DNA from: Shewanella mangrovi
GTDB lineage: Bacteria > Pseudomonadota > Gammaproteobacteria > Enterobacterales > Shewanellaceae
Assembly (NCBI RefSeq): GCF_000753795.1
Contig: NZ_JPEO01000022.1
Location: 1-64,000, forward strand
DNA: 64,000 bases
Direction: 5' to 3'
The notes below the pieces were generated by a model. It saw only the letters and a program-made list of their open reading frames with translations. It ran no database searches and had not been told where the DNA came from. Below, in pieces: positions 17,660 to 27,659 of the stretch. The translations under genes were made by a program, and so were the position numbers. Every line of letters begins with the position of its first letter. Within the stretch, counting starts at the first letter, position 1.

Positions 17660-20600
17660 ATGAAAAGATTGCTACTGTTTCCTCTGCTATTGATATTGCT
17701 GTGCAATATCGCGCCGGTTCAAGCTCAGGATGATTTCATTCAGCGCATCTTTACCGCGAGAGAAGGACTTGGTTCATATAACATCAATTCACTTGCTGAA
17801 GATCAGGACGGTTTTGTATGGCTAGCCACACAAGACGGTTTATATCGTATCAGTAATAGTGTCATCCGCCGTATTGACCGTCAGGAAGGTCAATCCTTAC
17901 TTGATGAGCAGTATCTAACGCTCGTGCGTCCGGTTGGCGAGCATAAGCTTCTGGTCAGTTCCGAATATCAAACCTACCTCTACGATGTTGCGGCTAATCG
18001 CTTTCACAAATTGGCTGAGCTTCCGCAACTGCAGCAGTTTCAGGATGGTGCTGTATTGCGGGCGCAGCAACTCGAGGATGGTTCATGGATACTACTGACG
18101 GATAAAGGCAGTATCTGGCGTTTGGCACAAGGCGCTAGTGCCATCACTAAGTTATTTACCCTGCCGGAAAATAAGGAATTCTACTGGAGTCGCTTGCAGC
18201 TAGTCGGTGACAAACTGCTGCTGGGTAACGGGAAACACCTTGGGCTGTATAACCTGCAGGGCGAATTACTCAAAGATTTTCCTTGGGATGAACAGCTGGG
18301 CTGGATTGCCGCGCTCTACCAAGACCAGCAACAGCGCATCTGGATCGGTGGTCGTTATGGTTTGTACCAAGCCGATATCGCCAATAGCAAACTTCACAAG
18401 GTGCCGACACTACCCTACAAAATTAACGATATCGTCGATGACGGCAACGGCAATTTATGGGTGGTCGCGAATACCGGACTGCTCAAATATCACCCCGACA
18501 GCGGGGTGGTAGAAAACTATACCAAGCGTCTCACGCAAAAGGTGGGTATCGAGTCGGTAAGCTGGTTAATGTTAGATCACCATAATCTGTTATGGCTAAC
18601 TGGGCCTTCGCAACCACTGGCGATTGCCACCGATGCGCCAACCTTTATTAAAGATAAGATTCAGATTAAAAACGATACCAATCAGCTGGTTGCTACAACT
18701 TGGTCATTGTTACGACAACAGCATCACCTATGGCTTGGAGGCGACGGCAATTTATCTCAATTTGACTTGACGAGTCATACAGCAAAGCGGGTCACTTTTA
18801 CCTCGTTAAAGCCGAGCGATAGCATCTATGTGATGCAACCTCTTGATGAGCAACATCTGCTGTTGGGGACGACCAACGGCTTAGCGATAGTGGACACCAC
18901 GACCTTATCTGAAGTCCCAGCGACAGCTTGGTTGGATGAGCAGCAGCTACGCGGTCAAGTGGTCTTTGATTTATTCCTACACGCAGATCAATGGTTCATT
19001 TCCACTACCGCAGGCTTATTTCGTTGGCAGCCAGCAGCAAAAACCTTGCAGCAGCTCACGCTGCCGCGTGCCGCGAATGAAAACAGCCGCTTGATTTATA
19101 AGGTGAGCGCCGATAAGCAGCAGCGTATTTGGGTCGTCGGTGATAGCACCTTTGGCTATTTTGACGGTGACCGATTTATTTCTAAACACGACGATTTACA
19201 GTCTCCACAGCTGCCATCGCCGAAGATTAGCCAGATGATGCAGGTAGGAACCGATGAGTATTGGCTGGCGTCACGCGAGACCGGATTGTTGCAATACAAT
19301 CTCAATACGCAGCAGGTTTCTCACTTAAGCGATGACTGGCAAATCGATTGCCGTACCGTCTATTTTGTTACCCAAACCGATGACTTTCGGATCGCTGGCT
19401 GTGCCAACAAGATTATTCGACAGAACAAGCTGACGGGCGACGTCTCGTTGTTTGATAACAGCGACGGCCTTATCGCCAAAGATTTAAATGAAGGTGCGAT
19501 GTTAATGGACCCGCAGTATGGTCTGTTTGTTGGAACGCCTTCCGGCACCATGTTGTTAGACGTCGCCAAGATGAAAAAGCGTGTGCCCGATATTCACACC
19601 ATTTTAGAGTCGGTTGCTGTCTATTATGATGATGACATCGCTCGCGATTTGGCGCCGAAAGCGAATATGGTGGTCAATCCAGGCGCGAAGCTCGTCAACT
19701 TCCAACTGAGTAATTTTGACTACTTACAGCAAGATAACTTCAGCTTTCAATACCGAATCAAGAAATTAGGCACCACGGCAGAAAACAAGTATCTACTACT
19801 CGAAAATCAAACCCAAATTAACATTGCCGGACTCAGCGCTGGCCAATACTTGCTGGAAGTTATTGGCAAAAATAACGGACTTTGGGAACTCCAACCGTTG
19901 CAGTTCCCCTTTGTGGTGCATTTATATTGGTGGGAAGCACCATGGTTTAAATTCTTACTGCTTACCGCACTACTGTTAGCGCTGATTTCGATCATCATCT
20001 ACCGCCATCATCAGGTGAAGCGTTTCCAAACCATCAATAGCGCGTTGGTGTTTAGCGATGAAAGGTTACGTCAGGCATTGCGTGGCAGTGAGTCTGACTT
20101 ATGGGAATGGCACCATGAGGATGATTGCCTCTACATGCAAAATCACGGCAATGTACTGCATTCAGAGTTACCGGAATTGGTGATGAAGGTACCTGACTTA
20201 CCGCTACATCCTGATGACCGATCTCAGGTGGAAGAACAGTGGTTTCGCATGCTGAAGGGAGAGCAAGAATTTTTTGACTGTGAATATCGCTACCGCACGG
20301 CTGAAGGCACTTGGGGCTGGTTAAAAGTGCGTGGTCGGCCGGTCAACGTGAATAATGAGACCGGTGAAGTGCTCAAAGTTGCGGGCATTTACAGTGATAT
20401 CACCGAAACTCGCGTATTAGAAAATGAAGTGACGCTGTTGGCGCGCGCATTTGAAAACACCACCGAAGGCGTGTTAATCCTCGATGCTCTGGAACGGGTT
20501 GAAGTGAGTAATCAGGCCGCCGAGTCCCTGCTCGGACTGAGTGATAGTCAGATTTCAGGAATGCCAGTGAGCGAGGTTATCTTCCGTCACGATGGTGGTA

Positions 20601-22093
20601 AAGCAACCGTTATTGAGTTGCTCGATGGCAGTGATACGTGGACTGGCGAGCGTGATTTTATTACCCATGATCAACAGCATCTGCCCGTGTGGTTGAACGT
20701 ATCCATCATCAAGAATGAGCGTCAGCAACTGCAGTATTTTGTGTTGGTTTTTTCTGATATCAGTGAACGAAAGCAGTCGGAAGCTGAGCTGCGTAAGTTG
20801 GCTAACTTTGATGTGTTAACGGGCTTACCTAATCGCAGTTTATTCGCTAACCGTTTGGAAAAAGCGATGATGCGCGCCGACGATCAACAACAAAAGCTGG
20901 CGCTATTATTTCTCGACCTCGACCGCTTCAAACAAGTGAATGATTCTTATGGTCATAGCATGGGGGACGCGCTGTTGGTCGAGGCGGCCAATCGTCTGCA
21001 ATCCGTGTTGCGTAAGGATGAAATTCTCTGTCGTTTTGGCGGTGATGAATTTGTGGTGTTGGTGAACAGTGGTGACATTGATTATATCAATCGGATTTGT
21101 GAAGCGATGCTGGAACAGATCTCCAGTCCGTTCAAACTGTTCGGTCGCGAGTTTTTTATCTCTACCAGTATCGGCATTAGTATCTGGCCAGACGATACGC
21201 GTCAGTCCGAAACCTTGATTAAGAATGCCGACCAAGCGATGTATCACGCCAAGGATGAAGGGCGTGGCAACTTCCAGTATTACTCACGCGAACGCAATGC
21301 CGAGGCGCTATATCATCTGCGTCTGGAAGGCGATTTACGCAAAGCCATTGAGCACAATCAATTTGAATTGCACTACCAAGGTCAGTTTGACCTGTTGCAA
21401 GATGACCGTATGACCGGTGTGGAAGCACTGCTGCGCTGGAAGCATCCTCACGATGGCTATGTGCGGCCAGACATTTTCATTAAAGTGGCAGAAAGCTGCG
21501 GTTTGATTGTTGATATTGACCGTTGGGTGTTGCAGCAGGCGTGTGTTGATGGCGCCTGTTGGAGCCAAGCTGATGACAGCTTCCGTATGTCGGTCAACAT
21601 CAGCGCAGTACATTTCCGCCAACCGGACTTTATTGACACTCTGTCGCAAATCTTGAAGCAAACCGGTATGCCAGCTGAGCAACTGACGCTGGAGATTACC
21701 GAGGGCGTATTAATGAAAGAGCTGCATGTGGCACGGCAGCATCTGCAGCAGTTACGTTCGATGGGCATTGAAGTGGCCATTGATGACTTCGGCACTGGTT
21801 ACTCATCGCTTGCTTATTTGCGTCACTTTGAAGTGAATACGCTCAAAGTTGACCGCTCATTCCTTATCGATATTGCCAGCAACAGCGCCGACCAAGCGAT
21901 TGTGAGCAGTATTATTGAATTAGCGCGTAACCTGAAGCTAAAAGTAGTCGCAGAAGGGGTTGAGACGCGAGAGCAACTGGAGCAAGTCTTTAGTCGAGGT
22001 TGTTATGTCATTCAGGGTTATTATTTCTGCAAACCCATGCCTGCAGCAGCGCTGATGGCGTGGTTGGCTGAGCGCGACGCCGAGAAACAATAA
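17660..22093 (+). CDS. Beta-propeller sensor with PAS, GGDEF and EAL domains
   Basis: This 1477-residue membrane sensor probably makes and/or breaks c-di-GMP. A signal peptide covers residues 1-22 (cut after PVQA). A periplasmic region of repeated propeller blades (about 30-650, repeats such as DGFVWLATQDGLYR and QRIWIGGRYGLYQ) is followed by a Y_Y_Y-type domain (about 670-755). One membrane helix spans about 764-785. Two PAS-like domains (about 810-915 and 920-1040) come next. GGDEF is intact at 1127-1131 and EAL at 1255-1257. Later EAL motifs are also intact: ISAVHF, EITEG, DDFGTGYSSL, KVDRSF and AEGVET. Both activities are therefore possible. The ligand is unknown. It stands alone downstream of the lpdA terminator. 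Confidence 0.93.
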   Translation: MKRLLLFPLLLILLCNIAPVQAQDDFIQRIFTAREGLGSYNINSLAEDQDGFVWLATQDGLYRISNSVIRRIDRQEGQSLLDEQYLTLVRPVGEHKLLVSSEYQTYLYDVAANRFHKLAELPQLQQFQDGAVLRAQQLEDGSWILLTDKGSIWRLAQGASAITKLFTLPENKEFYWSRLQLVGDKLLLGNGKHLGLYNLQGELLKDFPWDEQLGWIAALYQDQQQRIWIGGRYGLYQADIANSKLHKVPTLPYKINDIVDDGNGNLWVVANTGLLKYHPDSGVVENYTKRLTQKVGIESVSWLMLDHHNLLWLTGPSQPLAIATDAPTFIKDKIQIKNDTNQLVATTWSLLRQQHHLWLGGDGNLSQFDLTSHTAKRVTFTSLKPSDSIYVMQPLDEQHLLLGTTNGLAIVDTTTLSEVPATAWLDEQQLRGQVVFDLFLHADQWFISTTAGLFRWQPAAKTLQQLTLPRAANENSRLIYKVSADKQQRIWVVGDSTFGYFDGDRFISKHDDLQSPQLPSPKISQMMQVGTDEYWLASRETGLLQYNLNTQQVSHLSDDWQIDCRTVYFVTQTDDFRIAGCANKIIRQNKLTGDVSLFDNSDGLIAKDLNEGAMLMDPQYGLFVGTPSGTMLLDVAKMKKRVPDIHTILESVAVYYDDDIARDLAPKANMVVNPGAKLVNFQLSNFDYLQQDNFSFQYRIKKLGTTAENKYLLLENQTQINIAGLSAGQYLLEVIGKNNGLWELQPLQFPFVVHLYWWEAPWFKFLLLTALLLALISIIIYRHHQVKRFQTINSALVFSDERLRQALRGSESDLWEWHHEDDCLYMQNHGNVLHSELPELVMKVPDLPLHPDDRSQVEEQWFRMLKGEQEFFDCEYRYRTAEGTWGWLKVRGRPVNVNNETGEVLKVAGIYSDITETRVLENEVTLLARAFENTTEGVLILDALERVEVSNQAAESLLGLSDSQISGMPVSEVIFRHDGGKATVIELLDGSDTWTGERDFITHDQQHLPVWLNVSIIKNERQQLQYFVLVFSDISERKQSEAELRKLANFDVLTGLPNRSLFANRLEKAMMRADDQQQKLALLFLDLDRFKQVNDSYGHSMGDALLVEAANRLQSVLRKDEILCRFGGDEFVVLVNSGDIDYINRICEAMLEQISSPFKLFGREFFISTSIGISIWPDDTRQSETLIKNADQAMYHAKDEGRGNFQYYSRERNAEALYHLRLEGDLRKAIEHNQFELHYQGQFDLLQDDRMTGVEALLRWKHPHDGYVRPDIFIKVAESCGLIVDIDRWVLQQACVDGACWSQADDSFRMSVNISAVHFRQPDFIDTLSQILKQTGMPAEQLTLEITEGVLMKELHVARQHLQQLRSMGIEVAIDDFGTGYSSLAYLRHFEVNTLKVDRSFLIDIASNSADQAIVSSIIELARNLKLKVVAEGVETREQLEQVFSRGCYVIQGYYFCKPMPAAALMAWLAERDAEKQ

Positions 22094-22177
22094 CCACGGA
22101 TAATGGCAATTTGTTGATTCATGTCACAGGGATTCTGCTACTATATTCGCCAAATTTCCCCACATTGCACTAGGCGC

Positions 22178-24385
22178 ATGGCGTTAATTCTTAGAGTTCT
22201 TTTCTGTATTCTTGGCCTCTCACTTTCTTTTGCCGCGTTGGCTGACAGACCGAAAGTGGGGCTGGTGCTGAGTGGCGGTGGAGCCAAGGGCGCAGCGCAT
22301 GTGGGCGTGATTAAGGTACTCGAACAACATCATATTCCCGTCGATTACGTCGCTGGCACAAGTATTGGCGCATACGTGGGCGGTTTATATGCGTTGGGTT
22401 ACAGCGCTGCAGAAATCGAACAGCTGATGATGGCGCAAAACTGGGACAGTGGTTACTCAGATACTATTCCGCGTGAAGCGCTCGCGTACCGTGAGAAGCA
22501 GCAGCGCGATCGCTTTAACATCCCGATCAATATGGGGATCCGTGATGGAGAAGTGCAAACCCCTCAAGGTATTTTGCTGGGACAAACAATGTCGCGTTTG
22601 TACCGGACCACTGCCGGGCTTATTCCCCGCTTTACCAGTTTTAATGACCTGTCGATTCCGTACCGTGCCGTCGCCACCGATTTAGAAACGAGCCGAGCCG
22701 TCGTACTAAGCCACGGCAGCTTGGTGGAAGCGATGCAAGCCTCAGCCACGGTTCCCGGCGCGCTGCAGCCAGCGGTGATTGATGGCAAGTTGCTGGTGGA
22801 CGGTGGTATTGCCAACAACATGCCCGTCGATGTTGCTAAGGCGATGGGCGCTGACATTGTGATTGCGGTAGATATTGGCTCCAGCTTAGTCAAGAAGAAG
22901 CAACTCAATGGCGCACTGGCGATCCTTAATCAGTTGTCGACCATGCTAACCAATGCTAGTACTGAACGGCAAAAGGCGCTGCTCACGGAAGATGATGTGC
23001 TCATTCGCCCAGCGGTCGACACGCTGAGTACCACCGATTTTTCTATGATGCCAGAGGCGCTCAAGGCGGGCGAAGCGGCGGCGAATGCTCAGCTGGCTCA
23101 ATTGCAAATGCTCGCAATGTCAGACGATGAATTTACTGCTTATCAACAACATAAGCGGCAGATTGCAGCGCGTTGGCGTGATGCCGCTAAGCAGCCACTC
23201 ATTGCCGTAAAATTCAGTAATGACTCTACCGTCAATACTCGGTTACTGACCAAAGTATTAAACATTCATCCCGGTGATGTCGTTGATCGCAACGAGTTAG
23301 ATAAAGCGGTCGGTCGTCTCTACTCCCTGAATAAATTTGAGCGAGTGACTGCCGAATTTGAAGATACACCGGAAGGACGGGTGCTGAACGTTGATGCCAA
23401 GGCTAAGTCGTGGGGGCCGAATTACTTAGAATTTGGTTTTAATTGGGAAGACGATATGTCACTCGATTCGTCGCTGACAATCGACTTGGCATTGAATATG
23501 ACAGATATCACCGCCAATGGTGGTGAGTGGCGCAATGAAGTGCGCATGGGGTTTGAAAAAATGCTCTCCAGTGAGTTCTACCAGCCACTGGATGCTGACC
23601 AACACGTCTATAGCCGTGCTCAATATCGCTATCTGGTGAACAATTGGGAATTTTTTGAAGGTAATTCGCTCTACTATCAATTAGAGCGCGAAGCGCATGC
23701 GCTGGAACTGGGGCTCGGATTCAATTTTTCTTCGGTGGGAATGGTCGAGTTCGGGATTAACGGTGAAGCCGGTCGTATCAGTAATCGTGCCCTGATCGAT
23801 GATATCGATTTTACCAGTTATGGCACCTACTTACGTGTGGGCTACGATTCGCTAAACAGCATCAGTTTCCCAACTTCAGGTAACCGCTTCCGCGTTAATC
23901 TGTACCTGCGCGAAGAAAATTATTCTGGCATGCCAGACCCTGGGCGAACTTTTCAAATTGAGGCGGATTGGAAAGGCGTGGTCAGTGTCCGAAATCATGC
24001 TTTTGTGGGCAAAGCCGCTTATGCCTCCATCGACAACGATAGTGAATTTAGCGCCTATGTAACGGATTTAGGGGGATTCTTAAATCTTTCTGGCTACCAT
24101 AAAAACTCGTTGGCGGGGGCCAAAAAGGTATTCGGCGCATTTATCTACCAATACGATTTAGGCCGCGATGTCCTCGGTATGCAAGATTACCCCCTGTACT
24201 TGGGCGCCAGTATTGAAGCGGGCAATGTCTGGGGCAACGCTGATAAAATCCAAATGAATGACCTGATTTACGCAGGCAGTTTGTACCTCGGTACCAATAC
24301 CGCCTTTGGTCCAGCCGCTTTAGGTATCGGCCTGACTGACGATGGTGAACAAGCTATGTATTTGTTTATCGGTAAGAATTTTTAA
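22178..24385 (+). CDS. Patatin-like phospholipase with POTRA and outer-membrane barrel (PlpD-like)
   Basis: This 735-residue protein has a signal peptide (about 1-22, ending AALA) and a patatin domain. The oxyanion loop is GGGAKGAAHVG, the nucleophile is Ser62 in GTSIG, and Asp208 in DGG completes the dyad. A POTRA-like segment (about 310-385) precedes a beta-rich C-terminal half ending in Phe, which resembles the surface-antigen/BamA barrel. The order matches type Vd autotransporters such as Pseudomonas PlpD. The ATG at 22178 is chosen because it places the signal peptide at the N-terminus; an ATG at 22121 would add 19 residues. Whether the lipase is surface-exposed or released is not known. 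Confidence 0.9.
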   Translation: MALILRVLFCILGLSLSFAALADRPKVGLVLSGGGAKGAAHVGVIKVLEQHHIPVDYVAGTSIGAYVGGLYALGYSAAEIEQLMMAQNWDSGYSDTIPREALAYREKQQRDRFNIPINMGIRDGEVQTPQGILLGQTMSRLYRTTAGLIPRFTSFNDLSIPYRAVATDLETSRAVVLSHGSLVEAMQASATVPGALQPAVIDGKLLVDGGIANNMPVDVAKAMGADIVIAVDIGSSLVKKKQLNGALAILNQLSTMLTNASTERQKALLTEDDVLIRPAVDTLSTTDFSMMPEALKAGEAAANAQLAQLQMLAMSDDEFTAYQQHKRQIAARWRDAAKQPLIAVKFSNDSTVNTRLLTKVLNIHPGDVVDRNELDKAVGRLYSLNKFERVTAEFEDTPEGRVLNVDAKAKSWGPNYLEFGFNWEDDMSLDSSLTIDLALNMTDITANGGEWRNEVRMGFEKMLSSEFYQPLDADQHVYSRAQYRYLVNNWEFFEGNSLYYQLEREAHALELGLGFNFSSVGMVEFGINGEAGRISNRALIDDIDFTSYGTYLRVGYDSLNSISFPTSGNRFRVNLYLREENYSGMPDPGRTFQIEADWKGVVSVRNHAFVGKAAYASIDNDSEFSAYVTDLGGFLNLSGYHKNSLAGAKKVFGAFIYQYDLGRDVLGMQDYPLYLGASIEAGNVWGNADKIQMNDLIYAGSLYLGTNTAFGPAALGIGLTDDGEQAMYLFIGKNF

Positions 24386-24497
24386 GTAATTTACTGCAAA
24401 AACAATCTTACAAAATATGCTTTCGAGTGTGGCGATAGCAGTGTTAAATTTTAATACTGCTATAGTTATTCCTTCATAAACAGAGAACGGAACCCAC

Positions 24498-26555
24498 ATG
24501 AAAAAGCTCAGCACTGTTGCTGTAGGTATTGCCCTCAGCCTTGGTTTGACTGCTTGTAGCAGTCAGCAACAAGCTCCGCAAACGCAAGTAGAAGTTAAAA
24601 AAGTCTCAGGAATCGAATCTGCTAACTTCGATTCCTCTGTGCGTTTTCAGGATGATCTCTATTACAGCGTTAACGGCAAGTGGCTAGCTAATACGCCGAT
24701 CCCTGCTGATAAATCTAACTACGGTGCGTTTACCGTACTGTACGAAAAAAGTCAGAAAGCTCTAAAAAGCATTATTGAAGCTGCGGCCGCGAAAGCTGAT
24801 AAAAAGGCGGGCTCCACCGAACAGAAAATCGGTGATTTTTACGCCGCCTATATGGATACGGCGACAGTAGAGCAACTTGGTATTACGCCACTGAAAGCGC
24901 AGCTCGACGAAATTGCTCAACTGTCTAATCACGCAGCCGTGGCAAGCATCATGGGCAAACTGCTGACCAGTGGTTCCTCTATTCCTTTTGGTTTCTACGT
25001 TAATAACGACGCCAAAAACTCATCGCAATATGGGGTTTACCTGTATCAGGGCGGTTTAACACTGCCTGACCGCGACTACTATCTGAAAGATGACGAAAAG
25101 ATGGTGGCTAACCGCGAAGCGATGCGCAAATACGTGCAGGCACTGATGACGGCAGCCGGTTATCCGCATGCTGATGAAGCGGCAGCTAACGTGGCTAATA
25201 TCGAGTTGTTCATTGCACAAAGTCAGTGGAGTCGCGTTGAATCACGTGATGCCAACAAGGCTTATAACAAGATGTCGATTGCCGATGTGCAAAAACTGAC
25301 GGGCGACTTCGATTTCAACGCCTTTGCGGCAAGTGCTGGTTTATTGGGTAAAACGAACGAAGTTATCGTCCGCCAGCCTTCATACCTCGAAAAATTGGGC
25401 AGCCAATTTGATAAATTCTCCGTCTCAGCTTGGAAAGACTATTTAGCGTTCCATTTGGTGGATAGCTACGCAGAACAGCTAAGCAAACAATTTGCCGACT
25501 TAAGCTTTAACTTCCACAGTAAAACTCTGATGGGGATTCAGGAGCAGAAACCGCGTTGGAAGCAAGCGGTTGACGGCGCTGACCAAGTGATTGGTGAACT
25601 GGTGGGTAAAGAATACGTAGCGCAGAACTTCAAGCCTGAAGCGAAGCAACGTATGGAGCAGATGATCAAAAACCTGATTAAAGGTTTTGAAGTTAGCATC
25701 AATGAACTGGAATGGATGACGCCAGAAACCAAGAAGGCAGCGCAAGAAAAACTGTCTAAGTTTACCTACAAAATCGGTTATCCGGATAAGTGGAAAGATT
25801 ACAGCAATCTGACCATCAAGCCGAATGAACTGGTGGGTAACTACCAACGTTACGCACAGTTTGAATACGATGACATGCTCAACAAAATCGGTAAGCCAGT
25901 GGATCGCACTGAATGGCACATGACGCCACAAACAGTGAATGCTTACTACAGCCCAGTCGGTAATGAAATCGTATTCCCTGCCGCTATTTTGCAACCGCCA
26001 TTCTTTAACATGGAAGCCGATGATGCGGTGAACTATGGTGGCATTGGTGCCGTAATCGGCCATGAAATCAGCCACGGTTTCGACGACCAAGGTGCGAAGT
26101 ACGATGGCGATGGTAACTTGCGTAACTGGTGGACTGACAAAGACCGCGAAGAGTTTGAAAAACGTGGTAAGGCCTTGTCGGCACAATATAGCGCCTTTGA
26201 ACCTTTGCCAGGCAAGCACGTCAATGGTGATTTGACCCTAGGTGAAAACATTGGTGATTTGGGCGGCGTGACAGTATCACTGCGTTCATATCATTTGAGC
26301 CTCAACGGCCAGACGGCACCGGTTATTGATGGCCTGACAGGCGATCAGCGCTTCTTCATCGGTTGGTCACAGGTATGGCGCCGTAACTATCGTGAAGAAG
26401 AATTGGTGCGTCGTTTACTGACCGATCCACATTCACCAAGCCACTACCGGGCGATGGGGACTCCTCGCAACGTAGAAGGTTTCTACAAAGCGTTTGATTT
26501 GAAACCAACAGATAAAGAGTATTTGCCAGAAGATCAACGCGTTAAAATCTGGTAA
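24498..26555 (+). CDS. pepO: PepO-type M13 zinc metallopeptidase, lipoprotein
   Basis: This 685-residue neprilysin-family endopeptidase has a lipoprotein signal with lipobox LTAC (Cys20), so it should sit on the outer face of a membrane. The zinc motif HEISH is at residues 522-526, with the third ligand Glu583 in ENIGDLGG. The substrate-binding NAYY motif and C-terminal RVKIW are also typical of M13 proteases. These enzymes cut small peptides of up to about 40 residues. The symbol is by family resemblance. A strong terminator follows. Confidence 0.94.
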   Translation: MKKLSTVAVGIALSLGLTACSSQQQAPQTQVEVKKVSGIESANFDSSVRFQDDLYYSVNGKWLANTPIPADKSNYGAFTVLYEKSQKALKSIIEAAAAKADKKAGSTEQKIGDFYAAYMDTATVEQLGITPLKAQLDEIAQLSNHAAVASIMGKLLTSGSSIPFGFYVNNDAKNSSQYGVYLYQGGLTLPDRDYYLKDDEKMVANREAMRKYVQALMTAAGYPHADEAAANVANIELFIAQSQWSRVESRDANKAYNKMSIADVQKLTGDFDFNAFAASAGLLGKTNEVIVRQPSYLEKLGSQFDKFSVSAWKDYLAFHLVDSYAEQLSKQFADLSFNFHSKTLMGIQEQKPRWKQAVDGADQVIGELVGKEYVAQNFKPEAKQRMEQMIKNLIKGFEVSINELEWMTPETKKAAQEKLSKFTYKIGYPDKWKDYSNLTIKPNELVGNYQRYAQFEYDDMLNKIGKPVDRTEWHMTPQTVNAYYSPVGNEIVFPAAILQPPFFNMEADDAVNYGGIGAVIGHEISHGFDDQGAKYDGDGNLRNWWTDKDREEFEKRGKALSAQYSAFEPLPGKHVNGDLTLGENIGDLGGVTVSLRSYHLSLNGQTAPVIDGLTGDQRFFIGWSQVWRRNYREEELVRRLLTDPHSPSHYRAMGTPRNVEGFYKAFDLKPTDKEYLPEDQRVKIW

Positions 26556-26571
26556 TACGTTAACGTTATCG

Positions 26572-26600
26572 AAAAAAGCCACCGCTAGGGTGGCTTTTTT
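26572..26600. terminator. Bidirectional terminator between pepO and the HAD gene
   Basis: AAAAAAGCCACC (26572-26583) pairs with GGTGGCTTTTTT (26589-26600). The A and T flanks allow termination in both directions between convergent genes. Confidence 0.92.
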
Positions 26601-26634
26601 ATTGCGGTATTTTGAGTAAAGCGAACCTATTCGT

Positions 26635-27303
26635 CTAGATTTGAAATTTGTCGAGTAGCGTCGGCAAGTCCCGCAGTGAAGCGCCTTGGAAGTGCGCAGC
26701 TTGCCAACGTGCTTCGCCTTGATGTTGTACTTCTGGGATAACCAGCGCCTGCATACTAGCGGCGCGCGCCGCAATCAGACCATTAAACGAATCTTCGACC
26801 GCCAGACAGTATTTAGGGGCAACACCCAACTTTTTGGCACATTCAAGATAGACATCAGGATGTGGTTTACCGTAAGGCAGCGCTTCGGCGGACTGTGTCA
26901 CCGCAAAGAAGGAGCGAATGTCCAACTTGTTGAGTACCGCATTCATAATCTGGCTTGAGGAGGACGTGGCTAATCCCACAGCTAAACCGGCATCACGACA
27001 ATGGCTTAGCGCTGCTTCAACACCCAGCATGGGTTGCCCATCCTGTTCGATATATTCGACAACACGTGAAATAATAAATTGCTGCATGGCGTGTTTATCA
27101 AAATCGATGGCTGGAAAGCGGTCGTACCAAAAACTGACTAATTCATCGATACGCAGCCCTGTTGTTTGTGTCATGTCGGCACGCGTAACGGGAAGTCCGA
27201 AGCTGGTAAGGACTTCAAATTCGGCTTGCTGCCAGACAGGTTCGGAATCTATTAAGACGCCATCCATGTCAAAAATTACGGCGCGAAGTGCGGGATACTG
27301 CAT
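26635..27303 (-). CDS. HAD-superfamily sugar-phosphate phosphatase (YniC/HxpB-like)
   Basis: This 222-residue HAD hydrolase has motif I DMDGVLIDSEPVW, motif II in LATSSSS, Lys in PYGKPHPD and motif III EDSFNGLIAA. These features and the size match the YniC (2-deoxyglucose-6-phosphatase, HxpB) and beta-phosphoglucomutase group. A phosphatase acting on hexose phosphates is the most likely role. The start at 27303 has a GGA-rich upstream. In-frame ATGs at 27330 and 27336 would lengthen it. It is a single gene convergent with pepO. Confidence 0.88.
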   Translation of the reverse strand: MQYPALRAVIFDMDGVLIDSEPVWQQAEFEVLTSFGLPVTRADMTQTTGLRIDELVSFWYDRFPAIDFDKHAMQQFIISRVVEYIEQDGQPMLGVEAALSHCRDAGLAVGLATSSSSQIMNAVLNKLDIRSFFAVTQSAEALPYGKPHPDVYLECAKKLGVAPKYCLAVEDSFNGLIAARAASMQALVIPEVQHQGEARWQAAHFQGASLRDLPTLLDKFQI

Positions 27304-27529
27304 TTGACTCGGTCCTGACTCTATTTTCATCAACAAAATTGCAGGTTATCCGATATCCCTAAAGGAAAGCAAAACAAAATTCAAGGCTGCACATCACGCT
27401 AATTATCTGTAATGTAAGGGGATGTATAATTTTCCCACTATCGTCTAATATCTTTATAGAGTTTAAGGACTTAGTGTTAGCGCGTTTAAAGATCCACCGT
27501 CGGACACCCTTCATCCATGTGTGATCTGA

Positions 27530-27558
27530 TTCATACTTTTGCAAAGTTGTTGTATAAT
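27530..27558 (+). promoter_or_regulatory. Predicted acnB promoter
   Basis: A perfect TATAAT (27553-27558) has TTCATA (27530-27535) 17 bases before it. TGTGA-N6-TCATA at 27520-27535 resembles a CRP site but overlaps the -35 box at an unusual distance, so it is only a weak suggestion. The message would have a leader of about 95 bases. The rest of 27304-27529 shows nothing else. Confidence 0.6.
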
Positions 27559-27659
27559 TCAGCCCGGAAATTACGGGTCTCACCTGTATGGGCTGCCCCA
27601 GGAAACGACAGAAGGGTGGTCGTCAGAGCGCTAAGCGCCAAACAAAGAGGAATGTTGCC

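Noticed and set aside
27520..27535. CRP-like site before acnB
   Set aside because: Only one half-site is strong and the centre is about -37 from the likely start, an unusual position. I kept it only as a remark.
27588..27659. Open frame extending AcnB by 24 residues at its N-terminus
   Set aside because: The added residues are highly basic and unlike AcnB. The GTG at 27660 has an AGAGGAA box and gives exactly the E. coli length.
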